Positions 43,264-51,324 of a DNA stretch of 64,000 bases are shown one piece after another (the stretch's first letter is position 1; each line of letters starts with the position of its first letter). This DNA comes from Cognatundibacterium griseum (GTDB lineage Bacteria > Pseudomonadota > Gammaproteobacteria > Burkholderiales > Burkholderiaceae_D): the NCBI RefSeq assembly GCF_014284195.1, contig NZ_JACOGC010000008.1, positions 1-64,000 of the forward strand, in the 5' to 3' direction. The translations under genes and the position numbers were made by a program. The notes beneath the pieces are model-generated. The model worked only from the letters and a program-made list of their open reading frames with translations. It did no database searches and had not been told where the DNA came from.

Positions 43264-44409
43264 TTACTTCGTAACGGTCAGCAGATCACGCTTGCCGCCT
43301 TTGTAAGTGTACAGTGTCAGTGTACCGTCCTTGATGTCGCCTTTATCGTCAAAGGAGATATCGCCGGTCACGCCCTTGTATTTGATTTTCTTCAGTGCTG
43401 GCAGGTATTTGGCAGGATCAGCAGAGTTAGCCTGCTTCATCGCTTCTACCATTGTCATGACAGCGTCGTAAACATACGGTGCGTAAATCTGCACTTCTAC
43501 GCCGAATTTCTTCTTGTAAGCTGCTTTCCAGTCTTCGTTGACTTTCTTCTGTGCATCCAGAACACCGCCAGCTTCAGCGCAGACAACCTGACCTTCGCCG
43601 ATGCCGTCGCCAGCCAGTTTGACCAAGTCAGCTGTACAGATACCGTCACCGCCCATGAACTTCGCATTCAGACCCAGTGCTTTCATCTGACGCAGCATCG
43701 GACCTGCAACTGCGTCCATACCACCGAAGAAAACCAGATCAGGGTTCTTTGCCTTGATGGAGGTCAGGATCGCACTGAAATCTGTGGATTTGTCTGTGGT
43801 GTGCTCAGTAACGACGATTTCAGCACCCTTGCCTTTAGCGCCTTTGGTGAATTCTTTTGCAACGCCTTCACCATATGCTGTCTTGTCGTCAATCACAGCG
43901 ATTTTCTTCGCTTTGGAAATCTGTACAGCATAACGGCCCAGTGTGCCGCCGAGCTGACCATCGTTGGCGACGACGCGGAATGCGCCTTTAAAGCCCTGAT
44001 TGGTGTAAGGAACAGCTGTTGCGGATGGAGAAATCTGTGGGATGCCGGCATCGTTGTAAATCTTGGATGCTGGAATGGTTGTGCCGGAGTTCAGGTGACC
44101 GATAACGCCGTTAACTTTCGCGTCAACCAGTTTTTGTGCTACGGTGGTGCCTTGCTTTGGATCACCTGCGTCATCTTCGGCCAGCAGTTCGAATTTTGCT
44201 TTTTTGCCGCCGATCATCACACCTTTGGCGTTCAGTTCTTCGATCGCCATTTTGGCGCCGTTTTCATTGTCTTTACCCAGGTGAGCGATGGAACCGGAAA
44301 CCGGGCCAACGTGACCAATCTTGACCACCAGATCTTCTGCTGCTGCCGTACCGGCAAAAGCGAAAGCAATCGCGCCAGCCAGTGGAATCATTTTAGTTTT
44401 GAACGACAT
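43264..44409 (-). CDS. Branched-chain amino acid ABC transporter binding protein (LivJ/LivK type)
   Basis: Periplasmic binding protein of 381 residues with signal peptide (MSFKTKMIPLAGAIAFAFAGTAAA). The mature start VVKIGHVGPVSGSIAHLGKDNENGAKMAIEELN, the GHLNSGTTIPASKIYNDAGIPQISPSATA segment and the AYGEGVAKEF region are LivJ-like, typical of leucine/isoleucine/valine binders. The permease and ATPase genes (livHMGF) are not adjacent. AGGAG lies 7 bases before the chosen ATG; a start two codons earlier is too close to it. It is divergent from an Lrp-family gene, suggesting direct Lrp control. Confidence 0.93.
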   Translation of the reverse strand: MSFKTKMIPLAGAIAFAFAGTAAAEDLVVKIGHVGPVSGSIAHLGKDNENGAKMAIEELNAKGVMIGGKKAKFELLAEDDAGDPKQGTTVAQKLVDAKVNGVIGHLNSGTTIPASKIYNDAGIPQISPSATAVPYTNQGFKGAFRVVANDGQLGGTLGRYAVQISKAKKIAVIDDKTAYGEGVAKEFTKGAKGKGAEIVVTEHTTDKSTDFSAILTSIKAKNPDLVFFGGMDAVAGPMLRQMKALGLNAKFMGGDGICTADLVKLAGDGIGEGQVVCAEAGGVLDAQKKVNEDWKAAYKKKFGVEVQIYAPYVYDAVMTMVEAMKQANSADPAKYLPALKKIKYKGVTGDISFDDKGDIKDGTLTLYTYKGGKRDLLTVTK

Positions 44410-44557
44410 GAACATACTCCTAAGGAATTAAAAAAAGTAGACGACATTACTGCTTCACCGACTTATTCAGAACACTGAATAAAACAAAAGGTACAACATA
44501 AAAAATATTTCGCAAAGCTATTTTCTGCGGTTTTTTTTCAAAACAGACGATTTTTAT

Positions 44558-45067
44558 ATGCCCCATTTTCGTGCGCTGGACAAGCTTGATCGCAAGCTTT
44601 TGAATCATCTTCAAAAAGATAACCAGATTCCGACCCGAGTACTGGCGGACAAACTGCATGTTTCCCAGCCGACTTGTTTGCGCCGCATCAGAGATTTGCG
44701 CGAAGCAGGCGTGATCAATGCAGATATCAGCATGGTTGACCCCTTCGCATTAGGATACGGAATGCTGGCTTTTCTGGAAGTCTCGCTGCTGAATCAGGCC
44801 GACGAATTCATGCACGAATTTGAGGCACGCATGAATAAGGAAGCGGAGGTCATGCAGTGTTATTTTGTTTCTGGTGAGTACGATTATTTTGTTGTTGTGC
44901 ACGTCATTGACATGGATGCCTACTATCAATTTGTGCGCCGCGCCATTTCCGGCCCGGGAAATGTACGGCATTTTCATTCCCGTTTTCCGATGAAAAAAAC
45001 CAAGTTTACGACCCGCATTGCTTTCGATGAAAAAGCGGCGGAATTACAGGTCAAAACAGGGAAATAA
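44558..45067 (+). CDS. Lrp/AsnC-family regulator
   Basis: 169 residues. The N-terminal helix-turn-helix (LDKLDRKLLNHLQKDNQIPTRVLADKLHVSQPTCLRRIRDLREAGVI) leads into the ligand-binding RAM domain (about 70-150; YFVSGEYDYFVVVHVIDMDAYYQFV, then PGNVRHFHSRFPMKKTKFTTRI). It belongs with the leucine/amino-acid-sensing group. It is flanked by a Liv-type binding protein (divergent) and dadA (convergent). Lrp is known to control both types of gene in enterobacteria, so a local regulatory link is likely but inferred. No strong ribosome site is visible. Confidence 0.93.
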   Translation: MPHFRALDKLDRKLLNHLQKDNQIPTRVLADKLHVSQPTCLRRIRDLREAGVINADISMVDPFALGYGMLAFLEVSLLNQADEFMHEFEARMNKEAEVMQCYFVSGEYDYFVVVHVIDMDAYYQFVRRAISGPGNVRHFHSRFPMKKTKFTTRIAFDEKAAELQVKTGK

Positions 45068-45093
45068 ATCTGCCTCAGTGTGACTTTTTCGTC

Positions 45094-45140
45094 AAAAAAG
45101 AACGTCCCGGAACATGATCTGGATCAATATCGCGGGACGT
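45094..45140 (-). terminator. Terminator of dadA
   Basis: Stem ACGTCCCG/CGGGACGT (45102-45109 and 45133-45140) enclosing a second smaller hairpin. On the leftward strand it is followed by TTCTTTTTT. It lies 64 bp past the dadA stop and also faces the end of the Lrp-type gene. Confidence 0.7.
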
Positions 45141-45203
45141 GAGGGAAAATGGCGGATATGCGCACCGAGGTGCGCACGGATACAAATATGAAAATTCCTC
45201 TGG

Positions 45204-46508
45204 TCAGCCGGCTGCCAGCTGCATGGCCAGAGACTGGCCGGACATGCCGGTGAATACAAAATCGACTTCTGGTTGCCGTCCTGAAACAATCTCGGCAATC
45301 GCCTTGCCTGAACCGGCGCCCATGGTCCAGCCCAGCGTTCCATGTCCCGTATTCAGATACAGATTCTGGTAACGGGTTTTTCCGATATAGGGAATATTGG
45401 AGGGGGTCAGCGGCCGCAGGCCGGTCCAGTAAGCAGCCTGGTCGTAATCGCAGGCACCGGGAAACAGCTCTCTGGTGCGTCTGGTAATCGCTTCGCAACG
45501 CGCCTGATTCAGCTCCCGTGTGTAGCCATTGATCTCGCAGGTACCGGCAACCCGCAACCGGTTGCCCAGCCTGGAAACCACCAATTTGTAACCGTCGTCA
45601 GTCAGGGAGATGGTTGGTGCTGCATCGGGTTCAATAATCGGGTAGGTGGCCGAGTAGCCTTTGCCGGGATAAATCATGAGCCGGATTCCCAGTGGTTGCA
45701 GCAGTGCCTGGGAAAAACTGCCCATGGCGACGACAAAGCTGTCGGCCCGCAGGGTCTGGTGGCGGCCTTCACTATTGATCACTTCGACACCGGTAATTCT
45801 GGCATCGGTGCCAGTGCCTTCGTATAACAGGCGTGTGACACTGGTGTTGTACTGAAAATTCACTCCCTGAGCTGCCGCCTTTTGCGCCAGTTTGCTGGTG
45901 AACTGATAGACGTCGCCGGATTCGTCGGTCGCGGTAAAATCACCGCCGACGATTTTATGGCGGATGCCAGCCAACGCCGGCTCACGCCGCACCACTTCAT
46001 CGGCATCCACCGATTCCCGCGGACATCCCAGATCGCGCATCAGCTGTGCCGCTGGCAGGGAATTGTCAAATTCTTTCTGATCGGTATAAAAGTGCAGGAT
46101 GCCGGCGGTCAGGTGATCGTAAGTAATTCCTGTCTCTGCGCGCAAAGCCTGTAATGTCTGGCGACTGTATTCAGAAATAGCCACGATTTGACGGATATTG
46201 TGCGCAGTGCGCTGCGGCGTGCATTCACGCAGAAAATGCATGCCCCAGATCCATTGCAGCAGATCGGCGCGCGGCCGGAACAGCAGGGGAGCGTCGTCCT
46301 GCCCCAGCCACTTCAGCACTTTCAGCGGAGCGGACGGATTGGCCCACGGCTCGGCATGGGATACCGAAATCTGACAGCCGTTGGCGAAGCTGGTTTCCTG
46401 CGCAGCTCCGGGCTGACGTTCGATGACGGTGACTTCATGCCCCTGGCGGGATAAGAACCAGGCACTGGCTGTGCCGATGATGCCGGCACCGAGGACGATG
46501 ACTTTCAT
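45204..46508 (-). CDS. dadA: D-amino acid dehydrogenase, small subunit
   Basis: FAD enzyme at the inner membrane that oxidises D-alanine and other D-amino acids to 2-oxo acids, passing electrons to the quinone pool. 434 residues, the normal DadA length. The dinucleotide fold VIVLGAGIIGTASAWFLSRQGHEVTVIER opens the protein; ANGCQISVSHAEPWANPSAPLKVLKWLGQDDAPLLFRPR, the YPGKGYSATYP segment and the C-terminal YLNTGHGTLGWTMGAGSGKAIAE are DadA-specific. An alanine racemase partner (dadX) is not beside it. The ATG is preceded by AGGAGAATTCCGTC, a good ribosome site. Confidence 0.96.
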   Translation of the reverse strand: MKVIVLGAGIIGTASAWFLSRQGHEVTVIERQPGAAQETSFANGCQISVSHAEPWANPSAPLKVLKWLGQDDAPLLFRPRADLLQWIWGMHFLRECTPQRTAHNIRQIVAISEYSRQTLQALRAETGITYDHLTAGILHFYTDQKEFDNSLPAAQLMRDLGCPRESVDADEVVRREPALAGIRHKIVGGDFTATDESGDVYQFTSKLAQKAAAQGVNFQYNTSVTRLLYEGTGTDARITGVEVINSEGRHQTLRADSFVVAMGSFSQALLQPLGIRLMIYPGKGYSATYPIIEPDAAPTISLTDDGYKLVVSRLGNRLRVAGTCEINGYTRELNQARCEAITRRTRELFPGACDYDQAAYWTGLRPLTPSNIPYIGKTRYQNLYLNTGHGTLGWTMGAGSGKAIAEIVSGRQPEVDFVFTGMSGQSLAMQLAAG

Positions 46509-46650
46509 GACGGAATTCTCCTGTGTGATCTGGAGAAATTGTAAGAAGTCCGGGGTTTTTTATGTAATCAGAAATAGCTGAAATATTTTTATTTTAAAAA
46601 GTAAGATCAGAATTGATGTTTATTTTTAAAAATAAATTTGCTCTCTTTAA

Positions 46651-47019
46651 CTATTTTTGAATTTTTATCTTCGTGATTTCCTGCGTCACTGCGCGGGTAA
46701 TCATTTCTTCCAGTGATTTTTTCAGTCCGGCCCGGATTTCTGTCGTCAGTCCTTCCACGGCGGTTTGCAGCACATCGGCCAGGTTGTCCCGTACGCGATG
46801 TTCCAGAACGAAATCGATGCGCCCCAGTACTTGCTTCAGCGTTTCTTCTTTGATGCGTTGTTCCAGCTGTTGCCAGTCTTCCTGCGTCAAGACGGCGGAC
46901 GTTGATTGAAGCAGCGGTTGAGATGTGGCGGCGGTCTTTTCTGCCGGAACGCTGACCGGTGTTTCCGGGAAAATGATTTCTGTCAGCAGTGGGATATTGT
47001 CTTCTTGAGCAGTAGGCAT
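46651..47019 (-). CDS. Hypothetical coiled-coil protein following holC
   Basis: 122 residues from the ATG giving MPTAQEDNIPLLTEIIF; an extension of 24 codons would overlap holC. Residues 1-50 are Pro/Thr/Ser-rich and probably disordered. Residues 50-122 form a charged amphipathic helix (EDWQQLEQRIKEETLKQVLGRIDFVLEHRVRDNLADVLQTAVEGLT) that may be coiled coil. It starts one base after the holC stop, so translation is coupled. Burkholderia genomes have a similar small gene of unknown function after holC (DUF2486 type), and this may be its counterpart. I recognise no motif that gives a function. Confidence 0.7.
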   Translation of the reverse strand: MPTAQEDNIPLLTEIIFPETPVSVPAEKTAATSQPLLQSTSAVLTQEDWQQLEQRIKEETLKQVLGRIDFVLEHRVRDNLADVLQTAVEGLTTEIRAGLKKSLEEMITRAVTQEITKIKIQK

Positions 47020-47020
47020 A

Positions 47021-47437
47021 TTATTTGGCGACGTGATGGCTGAGCTGATAGCCTTGCTGCTGATAGTGGCGATAGCGCTCACGCGCGGCAAGGGTTTCAG
47101 CTTCTCCGGTGGAGACGATTTCTATCATGCGCGCAAAGCGTGAAAAATGCTCGGGAATCAATTCGCTCAGGTTGATCAGCAGCCCGGTATGAGGCGCATG
47201 ATCCAGACCCTGATGGGACAGAAGCACCGGTGTCTGTGCTGCCAGCGCATCACCCGCCATCACATGCGGCAAAAAATCTTCCTGACTGAATGTCCACAGC
47301 ATTTCACTGAAACGGCGCAGGGCCTGAATATCGTTGTGGTAAACAGTCATGGACTGACCGGCGGCACGCGCTTTACGTACCAGCCGGCAGGCATACAAAA
47401 ATGGTTCGCTGACTTTGCTGTGAAAGTCGATGCGCAT
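47021..47437 (-). CDS. holC: DNA polymerase III subunit chi
   Basis: Clamp-loader accessory subunit that joins psi to single-strand-binding protein. 138 residues from the ATG giving MRIDFHSKVSEPFLYACRLVRKA, which sits 4 bases after the upstream stop. LWTFSQEDFLPHVMAGDALAAQTPVLLSH and GLLINLSELIPEHFSRFARMIEIVS are HolC motifs. The usual neighbours pepA and valS are absent; it lies in an operon with prlC, folD and a thioredoxin-like gene. Confidence 0.9.
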   Translation of the reverse strand: MRIDFHSKVSEPFLYACRLVRKARAAGQSMTVYHNDIQALRRFSEMLWTFSQEDFLPHVMAGDALAAQTPVLLSHQGLDHAPHTGLLINLSELIPEHFSRFARMIEIVSTGEAETLAARERYRHYQQQGYQLSHHVAK

Positions 47438-47441
47438 ACTG

Positions 47442-48059
47442 TCAGAAGCGGAAGCCATTGTCCGTATCCGGTTTTTTCACAGGGAGGGATTTTCTGGCTG
47501 GTGCGGCAGGCGTCTGGGTTACCGCTTTACCGTTGTCAGCAGCTGACGGTGCGGCGCTTTCTGCAGGCGGATAGCGATAACCGGCCGGCAGGCGGTTGCT
47601 CGACGGATAACCGGCGCTGGTCAGGGCAGACTGCCATTCTTCGGTGCTGAAGCCGCGCAGTTTCTGACGTCCGACCAGCAATAACGGAAGCTGGGTATCG
47701 CCGCCAGCCTGCTTCAGTTTTTCGATATCGTCGTTGGATTTGACGGTTTTTTCCGCAAAAGGCACGCCTGCTGATCTGAGCATGTTTTTTCCGTCATTGC
47801 ACGGTGCGCAACTGGCGCCGGTGTAGATAACGACCGGACTTTGCGCAACAGCCTGCGCCAGTTCGTAAGGCAGATTGCTGGTATCGATGGCGCTGTTTAA
47901 ATCCCGTTTTTCCACGAGTTTTTGATTGACCGGCGGCGGTGTGTCGGAATAAGTGACTTTCCCATCCGGCCCGACCGATTTATAGAGCTGGGCCTGAGCG
48001 CTGCCCGCCGCGAACAACGCAGGCAGTAACAGGCAGATTAAATGACGGTGCAGTTTCAT
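47442..48059 (-). CDS. Exported DUF4124 / glutaredoxin-like fusion protein
   Basis: 205 residues with signal peptide (MKLHRHLICLLLPALFAAGSAQA). A DUF4124-type segment follows (QLYKSVGPDGKVTYSDTPPP, a motif named for its conserved Y-x-DxxGxxxYSD pattern), then a thioredoxin-fold glutaredoxin-like domain (about 70-150) with active site CAPC in VVIYTGASCAPCNDGKNML and cis-Pro in TQLPLLLVG. The C-terminal 45 residues are Pro/Ala-rich. It should act as a periplasmic thiol oxidoreductase, with substrate unknown. GAGGAG precedes the ATG. It is in the folD-prlC-holC operon with gaps of 4-8 bp. Confidence 0.85.
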   Translation of the reverse strand: MKLHRHLICLLLPALFAAGSAQAQLYKSVGPDGKVTYSDTPPPVNQKLVEKRDLNSAIDTSNLPYELAQAVAQSPVVIYTGASCAPCNDGKNMLRSAGVPFAEKTVKSNDDIEKLKQAGGDTQLPLLLVGRQKLRGFSTEEWQSALTSAGYPSSNRLPAGYRYPPAESAAPSAADNGKAVTQTPAAPARKSLPVKKPDTDNGFRF

Positions 48060-48067
48060 AACACTCC

Positions 48068-50131
48068 TCAGGCAGTCATGCCGCTATGCCGCAATAACGC
48101 GTCGATCTGCGGCTCTCTGCCGCGGAAAGCCTTGAATGATTCCAGAGCAGGGCGTGAGCCACCCATTTCCAGCACTTCCTGGCGGAATTTCTGTCCGACT
48201 TGCCCTGACAGTGTGCTGCCATCTTGCTGACCATGTTCCTCAAAGGCAGCAAAGGCATCGGCGGACAAGACTTCGGCCCATTTGTAGCTGTAATAACCGG
48301 CCGCATAGCCACCGGCAAAAATATGACTGAAAGAATGCTGCAAACGGTTGAATTCCGGCGCGGTGAATACCGATACCTGTTCCCGCACTGTGTTCAGCAT
48401 GTCCTGTACTGACTGGGTGCCGTGCGGATCGAACTGGTCATGCAGGCGCATGTCGAACAGGGCGAATTCTACCTGGCGCAGTGTCTGCAAACCCGACTGG
48501 AAATTTTTTGCTGCAAGCATTTTGTCGTACAGACTGCGGGGCAGCGTTTCGCCCGATTCTGCATGTGCCGTCATCTGCTGCAATACATCCCATTCCCAGC
48601 AGAAATTTTCCATGAACTGGGACGGCAATTCCACCGCATCCCATTCAACGCCGGAAATTCCGGAAACTGACAACTCATCGACTTGTGTCAGCAGATGGTG
48701 CAGGCCATGTCCAAACTCATGGAACAGCGTAATCACTTCATCATGCGTGAAGCAGGCTGGTTTGGCTACGCCATCGACAACAACAGGTTCGGTGAAATTG
48801 CAGACCAGATAAGCAACCGGCGTTTGCACGCTGCCGGATTTGAGCCGGCGTCCACGGACGTCATCCATCCAGGCGCCGCCGCGTTTGCCGTTGCGGGCAT
48901 ATAAATCGAGATAAAACTGGCCGATCAGCTGGTCGTCTTTTTCGATACGGTAAAACTTCACGTCAGGATGCCAGACGCTGGCATGATCCGGTTTGATGCT
49001 GACACCGAACAGGGTCTGTATCACCAGAAACAGGCCCTGAATTACTTTGGGTTCCTGGAAATATTGTTTGACTTCATGTTCGGAGAACGCATAGCGCTGT
49101 TCCCGTAATTTTTCTGAGGCATACGCCACGTCCCAGGCCTCCAGTTTTTCTATGCCCAGATGTTGTGCTGCGAATTCACGCAGTTCCTGCAGGTCTTTTT
49201 CGGCGTAAGGGCGCGCGCGCTGAGCCAGGTCTTGCAGGAACCGGCTGACCTGCTCAGGTGACTCTGCCATTTTGCTGACCAGAGAGACTTCGGCAAAATT
49301 CCGGTAGCCAAGCAGCCCGGCTTCTTCGCGCCGCAACTGTAATAATTCCGTGATGATGGCAGTGTTGTCCCACTCCGGCTTGGCACCGAGTTCTGAAGCT
49401 TTGGTGGCGTTGGCACGATAAATCGTTTCACGCACGCTGCGCTCCTCAGCATATTGCAGCAGGGGAAAATAAGAGGGGAAATGCAGCGTGAATTTGTAGC
49501 CAGTTTTTTGCTCGCGTTCAGCCGCATTTTTTGCCGCCAGGATCACATCCTCAGGCAGCCCGCGCAGTTGCTGGCGGTCTTCTATCAGCAATTCGTAGGC
49601 ATTAGTCGCATCCAGAACGTTTTCAGAAAAACGGGTGGACAACTGCGCCTGCTTTTCCTGAATTTCAGCGTAACGCTGTTTTTGTTCCGCAGGAAGTTCC
49701 GCCCCGCCCAGCCGGAAATCCCGGATCGCATTGCGGATGATGGTCTGGCGTGCCGCCGGCCAGGAAGCAAACTCCGGATGCCCGAGCAAGGCTTTATACT
49801 GACTGAATAATGTCAGATTCTGCCCCAGCTCGGTCCAGAATTCGGTGACTGCGGGCTGGTTTTCATTGTAGGCCGCGCGCAGCTCCGGCGTATCGGCAAC
49901 TGCATTGAGATGGCTGACAACGCCCCAGACCCTTGCCAGTTTTTCGGTGGCATTTTCCAGCGGTTCGACGATATTTTCCCAGCTGACCTGAATCTGGTCA
50001 TTGGTGATTCTGTCAATGACTGCGCGGTTTTCCGTTAATAAAATCTGTACCGCAGGAGAAATCTGTTCCGCACTGATTTCGGTGAAACGCGGTAAATCGC
50101 TCAGGTCAAGCAAAGGAGAATGGTCCGTCAT
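48068..50131 (-). CDS. prlC: Oligopeptidase A (M3 family)
   Basis: Cytosolic zinc oligopeptidase that degrades signal-peptide fragments and other short peptides. 687 residues, close to E. coli PrlC. The zinc motif HEFGHGLHH lies in VITLFHEFGHGLHHLLTQ, near residue 470. LLDLSDLPRFTEI at the start, DLYARNGKRGGAWMDD before the zinc site and IFAGGYAAGYYSYKWAEVLSADAFAAFEE near the end are family features. It is followed by a thioredoxin-like gene after 8 bp and preceded by folD with a 1-bp gap, so it is tightly coupled. Confidence 0.96.
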   Translation of the reverse strand: MTDHSPLLDLSDLPRFTEISAEQISPAVQILLTENRAVIDRITNDQIQVSWENIVEPLENATEKLARVWGVVSHLNAVADTPELRAAYNENQPAVTEFWTELGQNLTLFSQYKALLGHPEFASWPAARQTIIRNAIRDFRLGGAELPAEQKQRYAEIQEKQAQLSTRFSENVLDATNAYELLIEDRQQLRGLPEDVILAAKNAAEREQKTGYKFTLHFPSYFPLLQYAEERSVRETIYRANATKASELGAKPEWDNTAIITELLQLRREEAGLLGYRNFAEVSLVSKMAESPEQVSRFLQDLAQRARPYAEKDLQELREFAAQHLGIEKLEAWDVAYASEKLREQRYAFSEHEVKQYFQEPKVIQGLFLVIQTLFGVSIKPDHASVWHPDVKFYRIEKDDQLIGQFYLDLYARNGKRGGAWMDDVRGRRLKSGSVQTPVAYLVCNFTEPVVVDGVAKPACFTHDEVITLFHEFGHGLHHLLTQVDELSVSGISGVEWDAVELPSQFMENFCWEWDVLQQMTAHAESGETLPRSLYDKMLAAKNFQSGLQTLRQVEFALFDMRLHDQFDPHGTQSVQDMLNTVREQVSVFTAPEFNRLQHSFSHIFAGGYAAGYYSYKWAEVLSADAFAAFEEHGQQDGSTLSGQVGQKFRQEVLEMGGSRPALESFKAFRGREPQIDALLRHSGMTA

Positions 50132-50132
50132 C

Positions 50133-50978
50133 TTAATTTCTTTCAGCAGCTTCTATGGTATTGACCAGCAACATGGTAATCGTCATCGGACCGACACCTC
50201 CGGGAACCGGGGTGATGTAGCCGGCTACCTCTTTGGTCGGCAGATAATCCACGTCGCCGCACAGTTTGCCCTCGTCGTCGCGGTTCATACCGACATCGAT
50301 CACGGCAGCGCCCGGCTTCACCATGTCTGCCGTCACGATATTGCGTTTGCCGGTAGCAACAACGAGGATATCGGCGTTACGGGTATGTGCCGCCAGATCG
50401 CGGGTCTTGGAATTGCAGATGGTGACGGTAGCGCCGGCTTGCAAGAGCAGCATGGCCTGTGGTTTGCCGACGATGTTGGATGCACCGACCACGACTGCAT
50501 TCGCGCCGCGCACCGGATAATTGATTGATTCCAGCATTTTCATCACACCATAAGGGGTGCAGGGGCGGAACAGTGGCTGGCCGGTCATCAGCAGACCCGC
50601 ATTGCTGATATGAAAACCGTCCACGTCTTTTTCTGCCGCAATCGCTTCGATGACTTTATTGGCATCAATATGTGACGGGAGCGGCAGCTGAACCAGAATG
50701 CCATGGATTTTCGGATCATGGTTCAGGCGGTCTATATGCGCCAGCAGGGCACTCTCGGTCAGCGTGGCATCGTAGTTTTCAAGTACGGAATAAAAGCCGC
50801 AGTCTTCGCAGGCTTTGACTTTGTTTCTCACATACACCTGGGACGCAGGATTTTCCCCGACCAGAATGACGGCCAGGCCGGGTTGTTTGCCTTTGGCTGT
50901 CAGCGTTTTTGCACGCTGCGTCACGTCAGCACGTATTTGTTGGGAGAGGAGTGTTCCGTTGATGATCTGGGCAGTCAT
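50133..50978 (-). CDS. folD: Bifunctional methylenetetrahydrofolate dehydrogenase/cyclohydrolase
   Basis: Interconverts 5,10-methylene- and 10-formyl-tetrahydrofolate with NADP. 281 residues from the ATG giving [18 protein letters not shown]; a longer frame reaching 51173 is only an unused upstream extension. Marks: [30 protein letters not shown] (with the catalytic Lys in VRNKVKAC), [42 protein letters not shown] and the C-terminal [16 protein letters not shown]. It is the first gene of the leftward operon through prlC and holC. In related genomes folD lies close to aceE, and here a TonB-dependent receptor stands between them. Confidence 0.96.
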   Translation of the reverse strand: MTAQIINGTLLSQQIRADVTQRAKTLTAKGKQPGLAVILVGENPASQVYVRNKVKACEDCGFYSVLENYDATLTESALLAHIDRLNHDPKIHGILVQLPLPSHIDANKVIEAIAAEKDVDGFHISNAGLLMTGQPLFRPCTPYGVMKMLESINYPVRGANAVVVGASNIVGKPQAMLLLQAGATVTICNSKTRDLAAHTRNADILVVATGKRNIVTADMVKPGAAVIDVGMNRDDEGKLCGDVDYLPTKEVAGYITPVPGGVGPMTITMLLVNTIEAAERN

Positions 50979-51324
50979 GATGGTGGGATGTGAGAAAAGA
51001 CAAGCCAAGATTATAAAGGATGACAGGCAGCCCTTGGATTTCTTGACGATCGGTACCGCCATCGCAAAACAGATATCACGGCTGTATTGGGGGAAACAAT
51101 AGGAAATTTTAGGTATTGCCTTTATGAAATTAAATTGTACGAAAAAGATACAGAAAACTACAAAAATATACAAAACAGCTATAAAGAGTTTGACAGTACG
51201 GACGGGCTGATGGCTTCATGCTAGTTATGAAAAATAATTTCCAAAAAAAATAATAACGGAAAGTTTTTGATTAATTTGTTTTCTTTGTAATTTTGATTAA
51301 TTCATCGTACTTTTGGAGTGGACA
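50979..51324 (+). other. AT-rich divergent spacer, folD / second TonB receptor
   Basis: About 345 bp of A/T-rich sequence with many A tracts and no credible gene. It must hold the leftward folD promoter and the receptor promoter. TTGACA occurs at 51190-51195 but without a convincing -10 at 17 bp. Its composition resembles the leader of the first receptor. Confidence 0.45.

Noticed and set aside
45115-45128. ATGAT-CTGG-ATCAA as an FNR box
   Set aside because: It lies inside the terminator hairpin between two convergent gene ends, where no promoter is expected, and one base deviates.
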